Shown here: one piece after another, positions 22,565 to 32,488 of the stretch
Position numbering within the stretch: the first letter of the stretch is position 1
Layout: the number at the start of each line of letters is the position of its first letter
DNA from: Saprospiraceae bacterium
GTDB lineage: Bacteria; Bacteroidota; Bacteroidia; Chitinophagales; Saprospiraceae
Reading direction: 5' to 3'
Length of the DNA stretch: 64,000 nucleotides
NCBI GenBank assembly: GCA_016717655.1
Contig: JADKFC010000001.1
Location: 62,001 to 126,000, forward strand
Made by a program: the position numbers and the translations under genes
Notes under the pieces: generated by a model
Told to the model about the DNA's origin: nothing
What the model saw: only the letters and a program-made list of their open reading frames with translations
Databases searched by the model: none

Positions 22565-25319
22565 AAGCGAGCCTGGTCATCTTAGTATCCCTCCTCTATC
22601 TCACCCTTCTTTTGTAATCGCTATTTATGCCAATAAGCGCAATAAGCTGGGTAAAAGCCTTGTCAACAATCCCATTATTTATGCACTTTCACTTACCGTT
22701 TATTGCACGGTATGGACCTTTTATGGAAGTGTAGGCAGATCTGCTGCAACAGGCATCGGTTTTATACCGGTCTATCTTGGTCCTACCTTGCTCATGCCAG
22801 TCTGGTACCAGATAACAAGAAAAATGATCCTAATTTCCAAACACCAGCGCATTACCTCTATTGCCGATTTTATTTCTTCAAGATATGGTAAAAGCACTTT
22901 TTTAGGTGCCATCACGACCCTGATTCTGGTATTTGGTATTATACCTTACATCAGCATTCAGCTGAAAGCCATTGGTTTTAGTTTCGATATCATTACCCAG
23001 CAAAACGCAGCCGGCGGATTTTGGGATGCCAGCACCTTTTATCGGGATAAGGTTAATTATTTTACCATATTACTGGCTGTATTTACCATCCTCTTTGGTA
23101 CCCGGAGCCTCGATCCCAATGAACGACATGAAGGTCTCATTGCGGCCATCGCTTTTGAATCATTGATCAAACTGATAGCTTTTGTTTCGGTTGGCATTTT
23201 TGTGGTTTATTTTTTATTTGATGGCATGGGCCACCTCTTTGCTGAGGGTGCTAAATACAAACACACCCAAAACCTGTATACCGTTAGTGATAAGGCTGCA
23301 TTTGGTACTTCCTGGTTTTGGGTCATGGTGCTATCTGCTTCGGCTGTCATTTTTCTACCTCGGCAGTTTCACGTTTCTATAGTAGAAAACCAAAATATCA
23401 CCCATACCCGGCAAGCTTCCTGGCTTTTTCCACTTTACTTACTTTTGATTTCCTTTTTTGTCATGCCAATTGCCATAGCCGGCAAGCTGTTGCTTGATTC
23501 AGGGGTGGAACCCGATACCTATGTATTGAGCTTACCCCTTTGGGCGGATGCACCTTGGTTGGCTTTGTTGGTATATCTCGGCGGATTCAGTGCTGCCGCT
23601 TCGATGGTGGTGATTTCTGTAATTGCGCTTAGTATTATGGTGTCCAACAACCTCCTTATGCCCTTGCTGGCCCGAACCCGCACTGCCCAGGTGGAAGGCT
23701 TTGCTTTACTTTCTGAACGTTTGCTTTCGTTGCGTAGAATAGTAATAGTGGTGATCATGTTTCTTGCCTATGCCTTTTACAAATTGGTGAGCAAGGATTT
23801 TCCTTTGGTTTCAATCGGCTTGATTTCTTTTGCAGCCATTTTGCAGCTGGTCCCCTCAGCCATTGGGGGAATGTATTGGACCTCGGCTTCAAAAAAGGGT
23901 GCTGTTGCCGGCTTGTTGGCAGGTTTTTTCATTTGGTTTATTACCCTTCCTTTGCCTACACTGGCTGAGAGCGGCATCATTGACGCTGATTTTATGAACC
24001 TGGGCTATTTTGGTTTATCCTGGCTCAAACCTTATCACTTATTTGGCATTGAGGGTTTTGATCCCATCTCACATGCCTGCTTTTGGTCGATGTTTTTTAA
24101 CCTCGGACTTTTTACCGTCATTTCTATTCTTACTTCTTCTCCGGTAGAAGAAAGAACCCAGGCTGATGTCTTTGTCAATATTGAAAAGTATACCGGAAGT
24201 CCCGATCTGGAAGTTATAAGAAGAGAAGCTTCTGCTACCAGGCTCAAAGATCTTTTGTACCGATATCTGGGTACATCCAGGGGCAGGCTGGCACTGAAAA
24301 AATTTAAAGGTCAAATTAAAAAAGGCAGAGAAGCGGATGATGTTGCCACACCCGAGTTTATTGCCTTTGTTGAACAAACTCTGACTGGGGCTTTTGGCTC
24401 GGCTTCAGCTAAAATATTAATCGGCTCAGACATCAGGCAGGCCACGCCTACCCTGGATGAATTGAATGAAATGCTCAACCAAACCAAAGAAATTTTGGAA
24501 TACAGCACAGCACTGGAGGATAAAACCAGGGAGCTGGAGGCCACTACCCGGGAACTCAATGCGGTCAACCAACAATTAAAGGCTCTCGATACTTTAAAGG
24601 CTGTATTTATTTCTACCGTTACCCATGAACTGAGAACACCCATTACAACCATCAGGTCTTTCGCTCAGATTCTTGAAAAAGATACCGGCCTAAAGGATGA
24701 GCAGAAAAAAGCGTATCTCAACATTGTCATCAAAGAATGCGACCGCATCAAAAACCTGGTCAATCAGGTGCTGGATGTGGAGCGACTAGATATACCCCAA
24801 GTCCTGCCAGGTAATTTTGCCAATGCCCATTTGTTGCTTGAAGAAAGTTTTGAACGGTTGAAACCTCAATGGCAGGCTCGGGGCATTGAACCTGAGATGA
24901 AGCTTAATGCCCACGATGCAAGGGTGGTATTGGCCGATGATAAGGTGCTTCAGATCTTTTTTAACTTGTTGTCAAATGCCATTAAATTTTGCGACACAGA
25001 AGATCCTTCTTTAAAAGTTATTTCATATGACCTGGGTGAAAAGGGGGGCTGGGCCATGGAATTTATTAACAATGGTAAAGTTATACCACATGATTTTAGA
25101 AAAGTAATTTTTGATAAATTCACCCAGGTGCAAGATGGTCACCGGGCCAAACCGGAAGGAAGTGGCCTTGGACTTTTCATCACCAAAAAACTGGTAGAAT
25201 CTGCCGGTGGTGAAATTGCTGTTTACTCAGATGATAGTCAGGGTACTCGTTTTGTTTTACATTTTCCTGATCCCGGCCATGTGGACCCTACTGCTTTCAT
25301 TGGCTTTGAACATATATAA
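22561..25319 (+). CDS. Hybrid Na+/solute-symporter-like sensor histidine kinase, CbrA-type (one frame break)
   Basis: About 919 residues: an SSS/PutP-like membrane domain (about 1-500, with CTVWTFYGSVGRSAATGIGF and QRITSIADFISSRYGKS), a linker, a coiled coil (about 645-675), a DHp domain with VTHELRTPITT (phospho-His near 690) and a HATPase domain with N box FFNLLSNAIKF and GSGLGLFITKKLVE. The G1 box is atypical (FINNGKVIP in place of DNGxG). The first 17 codons from 22561 run into TAA at 22615. The next frame continues the family pattern exactly (FVIAIYANKRNKLGKSLVNN). One T is missing from the T run at 22610-22613. Probably senses transported carboxylate or flux and signals to the receiver at 25370. 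Confidence 0.85.
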
Positions 25320-25369
25320 GAAGAAGTATTCGATTTTCACTATATTTATATTTAATTTAAGCAGCTGCC

Positions 25370-25753
25370 ATGGACCCGCAAAAAACCAAAATAATGATTG
25401 TCGACGATGAAGAAAACATCGTTTTGGCTCTCGAATACATCTTTACCTCGGCAGGTTATGAGCTAAGGTGTTTTACCAATGGCGCTGATGCCCTGGAGCA
25501 AGTAGGGGAATTTGCGCCTGAAGTAGTTATTTTAGACGTTATGATGCCGGGAATGGACGGTTTTACGGTAGCTAAGGCCATTCGCCAGCAGGCCGGACTC
25601 GAAAAAACAAATATTGTTTTTCTAACTGCCAGAGGCACAGCTGATGATAAAATGCAGGGCTACGACGCAGGGGCTGAGATCTATGTGGTCAAACCATTTG
25701 ACAACGATGACTTACTTCAGAGAGTAGAGGATCTTTTATCGATGAATTTTTAA
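25370..25753 (+). CDS. Single-domain response regulator
   Basis: 127 residues, receiver only. IMIVDDEEN (acidic pair), VVILDVMMPGMDGF (phospho-acceptor Asp in ILD), FLTA (Thr) and VVKPFD (Lys) are all present. No DNA-binding domain, so it must act by protein contact or pass phosphate on. It lies 50 bases after the transporter-fused kinase, its likely donor. Confidence 0.88.
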   Translation: MDPQKTKIMIVDDEENIVLALEYIFTSAGYELRCFTNGADALEQVGEFAPEVVILDVMMPGMDGFTVAKAIRQQAGLEKTNIVFLTARGTADDKMQGYDAGAEIYVVKPFDNDDLLQRVEDLLSMNF

Positions 25754-25773
25754 AAAAAGTTCTAAAATAATAC

Positions 25774-25802
25774 ATATAGAAATCTATATATTTATATATT
25801 TG
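25774..25802 (+). promoter_or_regulatory. acs promoter with shared dyad
   Basis: ATATAGA-AA-TCTATAT (25774-25789) repeats the dyad in front of the porin gene. It is followed by TATATTTG (25795-25802), a TAnnTTTG-type -7 box 17 bases before the acs ATG. Homology with the porin region extends through ATCTATATATTTATAT to TTTGTA. A clear TTG -33 box is not seen. Confidence 0.6.
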
Positions 25803-25819
25803 TAGAAAATTGTTAAAAC

Positions 25820-27720
25820 ATGACCCTACAGATAAAATCACTTCAGGAATACCACGAAGCCTATAAATATAGTGTTGAAGCGCCAGAAGCCTTTTGGGCT
25901 GAACAGGCCTCTACTTTTTTTTGGCGTCGCAAGTGGCATACTGTGCTCAAAAATGACTTCATTGGTCCTGATGTTCAATGGTTCATTGGTGGTAAACTCA
26001 ACATCACTGAAAACTGCCTTGACAGGCACATTGCCACACGGGGTGACCAGGTAGCCATACTCTGGGAAGCCAATGACCCTGCCAAGCCCCCCATCACCTA
26101 TACGTATAGACAGTTGTTGGCAGCGGTCAACAAATGCGCCAATGCCCTCAAAGAAATGGGGGTAGGCAAAGGAGACCGGGTTTGTTTTTACATGCCTATG
26201 ATTCCCGAAGTTACCATTGCCATCCTAGCGTGCGCCAGAATTGGGGCCATTCACTCGGTGGTATTTGCGGGCTTTTCGGCCAATGCTTTGGCAGAGAGAA
26301 TCAAAGATGCTTCTTGTAAGATGGTAATTTGTTCTGATTACAATTCAAGAGGCGCCAAAAACATCCCTGTAAAGCTGTGGTTGATGAAGCGTTGACCATG
26401 GGCTGTGATTCTGTTGAAAAAGTGCTCGTTCATAAAACCACGGGTGATACCGTTCTATTCAATGCTGACAAGGATGTTTGGTGGCACGATGTGGTGGACC
26501 ACCAAAGCGATATATGTGAGGCCGAAGAAATGGACTCAGAAGATATGTTGTTCATCCTGTACACTTCAGGGTCAACAGGCAAGCCCAAGGGAGTGGTGCA
26601 CACTTGTGGTGGATACATGGTGTATACCTGCTATTCCTTCCGCAATGTGTTTCAGTACAGCGATGGAGACATTTATTGGTGTACCGCCGACGTAGGATGG
26701 ATCACGGGTCACTCTTACATTATTTATGGTCCATTGTTATCAGGTGCCACCACTGTGATGTTTGAAGGAGTACCCACCTATCCGGATGCTGGAAGGTTCT
26801 GGCAGGTGATAGAAAAACACAAGGTCACACAGTTTTACACAGCACCTACCGCCATCAGAGCCCTTATGGCTGCGGGTCACGATGAACCGGATAAATATGA
26901 TTTGTCATCGCTTAAGGTGATCGGCTCAGTAGGAGAACCCATCAATGAAGAAGCATGGCTGTGGTATGAAAACAAAGTGGGTCGCGGCAAAGCTCCTCTT
27001 GTTGATACCTGGTGGCAGACCGAAACCGGGGGTATTCTCATCACGCCCATTCCCAATGTTACCGACACCAAGCCTTGTTTTGCTTCGTATCCTTTGCCAG
27101 GTGTTCAGCCCTGTCTGGTGGATCCTGCAGGACATGAAATCCATGAAAACGGACTCGAGGGTTTATTGTGTATTAAATTTCCGTGGCCATCGATCCTGCG
27201 CACTACCTATGGAGATCACGAGCGTTGCAGGCTCAATTATTTTGCAGGCTTTGAAGGTATGTATTTTACTGGTGACGGCAGCAGGAGAGACGAAGAGGGT
27301 CGGTACCGTATCATAGGCAGGGTAGACGATGTGATCAATGTTTCCGGTCACCGCATTGGAACAGCTGAAGTGGAAAATGCCATCAACCAACACTCCAACG
27401 TAGTAGAAAGTGCAGTGGTAGGTTATCCCCATGACATCAAGGGCCAGGGCATTTACGCCTATGTCATTACCCAATTTCCGATCACCGATGAAGAGCACTT
27501 CCGAAACGAAGTTCTGATGGTGGTTACCAAAGAAATAGGAGCTATTGCCAAGCCGGACAGGATTCAGGTTGTTAGCGGTCTGCCAAAGACCCGTTCCGGA
27601 AAAATCATGAGGAGGATCCTCCGCAAAATTGCCTGTGGTGAAGGCGATAGCCTGGGAGATGTATCTACCTTACTCAATCCTGAGATCGTAGATGAACTCA
27701 AGGAAGGAGTGATGTTGTAA
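25820..27720 (+). CDS. acs: Acetyl-CoA synthetase (one frame break)
   Basis: About 633 residues, the usual AMP-forming acetyl-CoA synthetase length. Visible motifs: FWAEQASTFFWRRKW at the N-terminus, IARIGAIHSVVFAGFS-type core, ATP loop YTSGSTGKPKGVVH, DTWWQTETGG, ARGxGEPI-type region, IGRVDDVINVSGHRIGTAE, and C-terminal PKTRSGKIMRRILRKI containing the lysine that Pat-type enzymes acetylate. Activates acetate to acetyl-CoA for growth on acetate. One base is missing at 26371-26373: frame 1 ends in KNIPVKLWLMKR, frame 2 gives KNIPVK-AVVDEALTMG, the expected family sequence. It has its own operator-bearing promoter and is followed after 25 bases by a propionyl-type paralogue. Confidence 0.92.
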
Positions 27721-27745
27721 TCGTAATTAATATAAAACAATTGCC

Positions 27746-29629
27746 ATGGATTATACCGTTATGCACAGGCAGAGCGTTCTTTTTCCCGTTGAATTTTGGG
27801 AACAGGAGGCTCGTAAAATTGACTGGTTTGAATTTCCTCAAAAGATTCACAGCAAAGACAGTTATGAATTAGATCGCTGGTTTGAAGGTGGTAAACTCAA
27901 TACTTCGTACCTTGCCCTTGATCGCCATGTTGAGGCGGGTAGGGGTAGTCAACCAGCCCTTATCTGGGATTCTCCGGTGACCGAAAATCAAAAAGTATAT
28001 ACGTATACAGAATTGAGAGACGCAGTGGCTTTGTTTGCAGGAGGTCTTCGCAACTTGGGCGTTGAATTGGGTGATCGCATCATCATTTATATGCCTATGG
28101 TACCCGAAGCCATCGTTGCCATGCTGGCCTGTGCCCGCATTGGTGCAGTTCATTCTGTGGTTTTTGGCGGATTTGCTGCCCATGAATTGGCCATTCGTAT
28201 CAATGATGCCCGTCCGAAGTTGATCTTGTGTGCCAGCGGTGGAAAGGAAATTCAAAAAATCATTCCCTACAAACCCATTGTGGACGCAGCCATACAAGAG
28301 GCCTATTTTAAGCCGGATCATTGCGTAGTGCTTCAGCGCGATTTTGTCTCCTGCGAAATGAAAGAGGAATACGATGTTGACTGGCATGAACTACTGGCAG
28401 CAGCCACGCCGTCGCCTTATGTTCCTGTCGATGCCTGGCATCCTCTTTATATCCTCTATACCTCTGGTACAACCGGCCAGCCCAAAGGCATTGTAAGAGA
28501 CAACGGTGGCCACGCTGTAGCTCTCAACTCCAGCATGGAATACGTTTACAATGTGCAGGCAGGCGATGTATATTGGGCTGCATCAGACATAGGGTGGGTG
28601 GTAGGTCATTCTTACATTGTGTATGGTCCTCTCATCAGAGGCTGTACTACCATCCTATACGAGGGCAAGCCTATCAAAACCCCCGATGCTGCCAACTTCT
28701 GGCGGTTGATGGAAAAATACAAGGTCAATGTTTTTTTCACAGCTCCCACTGCCATCAGGGCCATTCGCAAAGAGGATCCGGAAGGAGAGGGTGTGAAAGG
28801 CAGAGACCTAAGTGCATTAAAATATTTGTTCCTGGCCGGTGAACGAACGGATGTGGCTACCTATGAATGGGTAAGCAACTTATTACAAAAGCCGGTCATC
28901 GACCATTGGTGGCAGACAGAATCCGGCTGGCCCATGTTGGCCAATATGGCGGGCGTAGGGCTCATTCCTATAAAACCGGGTTCACCCACCCGACCCGTCT
29001 TTGGTTTTGATATCCGAATCCTGGATGCTTTTGGCCATGAAGTAGCAAATGGAGAGGAGGGCGCTGTTGCCATCCAATTGCCCCTGCCCCCCGGCTGCCT
29101 TCCAGGCCTTTGGAATGACAATGAACGATTCATCAAATCGTACCTTTCTGATTACCCGGGTTTTTATACCTCAGGAGATGGAGGCTACAAAGATGATCAG
29201 GGATATTTTTTTATTACCGGCAGGATAGATGACGTGATTAATGTAGCGGGTCATCGACTTTCTACCAGTGAAATGGAAGAAGTATTGGCAGGTCATACCG
29301 CGGTAGCTGAATGTGCCGTTGTGGGCTGCAATGATGAATTAAAAGGTCAGGTACCGATTGGATTTGTTGTTTTAAAACACGCCAATGATGCCAACGAAGA
29401 AACAATTGCCCTGGAGCTAATGCAACGCATTCGGGATACCATTGGTGCGCTGGCTTCTCTTAAAAAAGTTTATTTTCTGGAAAGATTGCCCAAGACGAGA
29501 TCCGGTAAAATCCTGAGAAAAATTATTCGCTGTATTGTGGATGATGTTGCTTTTCAGCCGCCGTCTACCATTGAAGACATTACGGTGCTGGATGAGATCC
29601 GATGGACGGTTGGAAGAGGGGGGAATTGA
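27746..29629 (+). CDS. prpE: Propionyl-CoA synthetase-like acyl-CoA synthetase
   Basis: 627 residues, same ANL fold as the gene before it (YTSGTTGQPKGIVRD ATP loop, GRIDDVINVAGHRLST, PKTRSGKILRKIIR with the acetylatable Lys). Signature differences point to the PrpE branch: LFLAGERTDVATYEWV and DHWWQTESGWPM, where acetyl-CoA synthetases have a GEPI motif and DTWWQTETGG. Probably activates propionate or another short acid. Cotranscribed with acs (25-base gap). The exact acyl preference cannot be read from sequence. Confidence 0.8.
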   Translation: MDYTVMHRQSVLFPVEFWEQEARKIDWFEFPQKIHSKDSYELDRWFEGGKLNTSYLALDRHVEAGRGSQPALIWDSPVTENQKVYTYTELRDAVALFAGGLRNLGVELGDRIIIYMPMVPEAIVAMLACARIGAVHSVVFGGFAAHELAIRINDARPKLILCASGGKEIQKIIPYKPIVDAAIQEAYFKPDHCVVLQRDFVSCEMKEEYDVDWHELLAAATPSPYVPVDAWHPLYILYTSGTTGQPKGIVRDNGGHAVALNSSMEYVYNVQAGDVYWAASDIGWVVGHSYIVYGPLIRGCTTILYEGKPIKTPDAANFWRLMEKYKVNVFFTAPTAIRAIRKEDPEGEGVKGRDLSALKYLFLAGERTDVATYEWVSNLLQKPVIDHWWQTESGWPMLANMAGVGLIPIKPGSPTRPVFGFDIRILDAFGHEVANGEEGAVAIQLPLPPGCLPGLWNDNERFIKSYLSDYPGFYTSGDGGYKDDQGYFFITGRIDDVINVAGHRLSTSEMEEVLAGHTAVAECAVVGCNDELKGQVPIGFVVLKHANDANEETIALELMQRIRDTIGALASLKKVYFLERLPKTRSGKILRKIIRCIVDDVAFQPPSTIEDITVLDEIRWTVGRGGN

Positions 29630-29635
29630 ATGTCG

Positions 29636-29960
29636 AATTACAATTACGAATTGAGGATTATGAATTACGAACATTAATTACGAATTGAGGATTACGAATT
29701 ACGAACATTAATTACGAATTACGAACATTAATTACGAATTGAGGATTACGAATTACGAGCTTTAATTACGAATTGAGGATTACGAATTACGAACTTCAAT
29801 TACGAATTATAATTACGAATTGAGGATTACGAATTACGAACTTCAATTACGAATTATTATTACGAATTGAGGATTACGAATTACGAACTTCAATTACAAA
29901 TTACCTTATTCCCTAGCCTCTAGCCCCTAGTAGCCCCTAGCCCCTATAATCCTCCTTTTG
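29636..29960. repeat. Tandem array of AATTACGAATT-type units plus CCCTAG units
   Basis: 29636-29905 is built from AATTACGAATTGAGGATTACG and AATTACGAAC(T/A)T units repeated in variable order. 29910-29948 adds CTAGCCCCTAG-type units. It fills the 405-base gap after the prpE gene. The same motif in reverse orientation fills 59940-60375. No ORF or conserved RNA is seen; the remaining bases to 30034 are an AT-rich promoter region. Confidence 0.85.
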
Positions 29961-30034
29961 AAGAAAAAATTTGGAAAATTAAAATTATTTACGAAATTTG
30001 GTTTGTTATCTCTTAAATACCTTAACAAAATCAA

Positions 30035-30535
30035 ATGGAAAAGATACATTTTACGCCTAAGCGGTACTCCTTAATTTCCTTGGCACTGGGCATTTCTTTT
30101 TTTATGGCTAGTCTGTTTTTTACAATCAGAGAAGGTGTTTTTGACAATTCACGTTCTATTATTGGATTTTTAAGTGGGATAGTGTTGTTATCATTGCTGG
30201 TGATGAGTGTCTATTATTTGTTGAAAAGACCTAGCCTGACCATAGATGAGAAGAAAGGGCTTAGTCAAACTGGTTTTAGAGCTGTAAATATGCAATGGGA
30301 CGACATCGAAGAGGTTAAAAACCACTTTATTCTTTCTCATGATTTTATTTCTATCAAAACGAAAGGATCAGGAGAGCAAAAAGGCAAATGGGTCAACATT
30401 TATGTAATGCCCTATGCTGCCAATGCAGATGTACTGGTCAATTTTATGCGCGACATGGCCAAAACGCCGGCGGATCAAAGAAAATACTTGATGCACAACC
30501 TCGATTGGCTCGGGGTTAAGACCATTTCTGTGTAA
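30035..30535 (+). CDS. STM3941-like membrane protein with PH-like domain
   Basis: 166 residues: two transmembrane helices (about 12-32 and 44-65), then a short cytoplasmic beta domain (PSLTIDEKKGLSQTGF, NMQWDDIEEVKNHFIL, DFISIKTKGSG) that resembles the STM3941/PH-like membrane family. Function unknown. Stands alone on the plus strand, convergent with amtB. Confidence 0.6.
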   Translation: MEKIHFTPKRYSLISLALGISFFMASLFFTIREGVFDNSRSIIGFLSGIVLLSLLVMSVYYLLKRPSLTIDEKKGLSQTGFRAVNMQWDDIEEVKNHFILSHDFISIKTKGSGEQKGKWVNIYVMPYAANADVLVNFMRDMAKTPADQRKYLMHNLDWLGVKTISV

Positions 30536-30655
30536 TGATTACCTTCTGCGATCTACTCTTTTATTAATAGCAAATAAAATGCTGGAGAAGCGGCTTGTTA
30601 TGTCCGGGAGCTAAAACCGGATTCTTGTTTATTTGAATAGAATATTCCATTTTAT

Positions 30656-32038
30656 TCAAACATTTTCTACTACCTCCTCTCTGTCTTCCGTAACTACCAG
30701 CAAGGTGCCCTGGGTGTATTTTTCGTTGTGTTGTGAGGCATCCAACCCTGCCAGTTCATCTTCATGGCTTACACGGAGGGGCAGTACAAAATTAATAAAC
30801 TTAAAGATGCCAAAAGATACGGTAAAACTATAGGCGGTTACGATCAGCAGTCCTTTCAGCTGGGTTAGAAAGAAGGCAAATCCTCCGTAGAGCAGGCCGT
30901 CGGTTGCGGCAGCATTGACAGCGTTGGAGGCAAAAACACCAGTGAGGATCATTCCTACTATGCCGCCCACTCCGTGACAGGGAAATACATCGAGCGTGTC
31001 ATCCAGACTGGATTTTGACTTGTAATAAACTGCCAGGTTGGAGATGATGGAAGCTATAAAACCGATAAAGATACTTTGTGGTACACCCACAAAGCCAGCA
31101 GATGGGGTAATGGCTACCAAGCCAACAACGGCCCCAATACAAAAGCCGAGGACCGAAGGTTTTTTACCCCGCAACACATCAAAAAACATCCAGCTGAGTC
31201 CGGCAGATGCTGCAGCGGTATTGGTTGTGGTCAAGGCGGAAACTGCCAGGGCATTGGCTCCCAAAGCTGAACCTGCATTGAAGCCAAACCAGCCAAACCA
31301 CAACAAGCCTGTACCTATTAGCACATAGGGAATATTGGCGGGGGGTATCTATTCCTGTGCCAGATGGGCGTGTCGGCGTTTTAATACGAGGGCACCTGCC
31401 AGGGCCGCACCGCCTGCTGAGATGTGCACTACTGTTCCTCCGGCAAAATCCAGCACACCCATTTTAAATAAAAATCCCATCGGGTGCCAGGTCCAGTGCG
31501 CAAGGGGAGCATACACCAATAAGCTAAACAACAGAATAAACAAAACATACGCCGTAAACTTAATGCGTTCTGCAACGGCCCCAACAACCAGCCCGGGTGT
31601 TATGATAGCAAACATGAGCTGGTAAAAGGCAAAAAGCAATAATGGAATCGTCATGAGACTGCCACCCTGTAACTGCGGTGCTCCGGACGCCACCCCCTTA
31701 AAAATTAGATGGCTTGATGGGTCGCCAATAAATCCTCCGATGGACTCACCAAACGACAAGCTGTAGCCCACTACGACCCAAAGCACACTGACTATGCCCG
31801 CTGCCACCATGCTCTTGATCATGGTGCTGATAACATTTTTTCGGTGCACCATGCCCCCATAAAAAAAGGCAAGGCCCGGAGTCATTAGAAAAACAAGGGC
31901 AGTAGCCATCAATAGCCAGGCTATGTCAGCTCCTACATATTGATCCGAGGTAAACAAGGCCTGTTGGGGGGCAAAGATAGAAGCTATAGCCACCAGGGCT
32001 AATAAAGCGAAGGGGAGGACGCGAATGGTGTTTCCCAT
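30656..32038 (-). CDS. amtB: Ammonium transporter, interrupted by one in-frame TAG
   Basis: The frame is continuous over 461 codons apart from a TAG at 31351-31349. N-terminal half (229 residues): signal/first helix, AFFYGGMVHRKN, the first channel His in DFAGGTVVHISAGGAAL. C-terminal half: IPPANIPYVLIGTGLLWFGW, FNAGSALGANALA, the second channel His in DVFPCHGVGGIVG. The stop falls in the cytoplasmic loop between helices 5 and 6, where homologues read through without a gap (LAQE-x-IPPANIP). About 459 residues plus the TAG. The last ~30 residues form a hydrophilic tail (VVTEDREEVVENV). Either a base-call error for CAG/AAG, or a true nonsense mutation. No glnK-type gene is beside it. Confidence 0.9.
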
Positions 32039-32488
32039 GGTTGTAAGTTTTGTAATTCCTTGATTTGTAAATTAGGGGGTATGAACTTAAAAACTGTGAT
32101 ATTTTAACATTCACCCCTGATAATTACAGGGTAAATATATAAAAAAGTATAAATAATGCATAAAAAAGTATAAAAATAGAGGGGTGTTGACAAGATGATA
32201 AAAAATGAAAATTAAAAAAAGAGGAATTCACCCAACAATGTAAACGCCAGAAACCATGCTCGAGATGAAACAATTTAGTTGTTAAATATTGGTGTAATCT
32301 ACCATAACAGGCAACCTAAATTCATTAATTACAACCTACAGCCAGAATCTTTTAGAAAGTAAACCCATGACTGGAAAGTGGAAAAATAGATGGCTAGAAA
32401 AATGTTATAATAAGGAGTCTAGGCCTTTTTTGTCGGAGATTTAAGGTCAAAATAAAATGACCGGCTTTACCTGCATTCGGTTTTATGG
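32039..32488. promoter_or_regulatory. amtB upstream region with 21-base-spaced direct repeat
   Basis: ATAAAAAAGTATAAA occurs at 32139-32153 and 32160-32174, start to start 21 bases, which is two helical turns, 100-135 bases upstream of the amtB start. A small dyad (CCCTG..CAGGG) lies at about 32116-32132. The rest of the 450-base gap is AT-rich, with no gene recognised. Confidence 0.4.

Noticed and set aside
27869..28387. 172-residue minus-strand ORF in prpE
   Set aside because: Opposite strand of a complete, motif-verified acyl-CoA synthetase.
29636..29905. CRISPR array
   Set aside because: Units are short, irregular and contiguous with no unique spacers, and no cas genes are near. Same for 59940-60375.
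31349..31351. TAG recoded as an amino acid
   Set aside because: Other well-supported genes here end in TAG (porin at 19867, gene at 41376, exonuclease at 60400), so TAG works as a stop.
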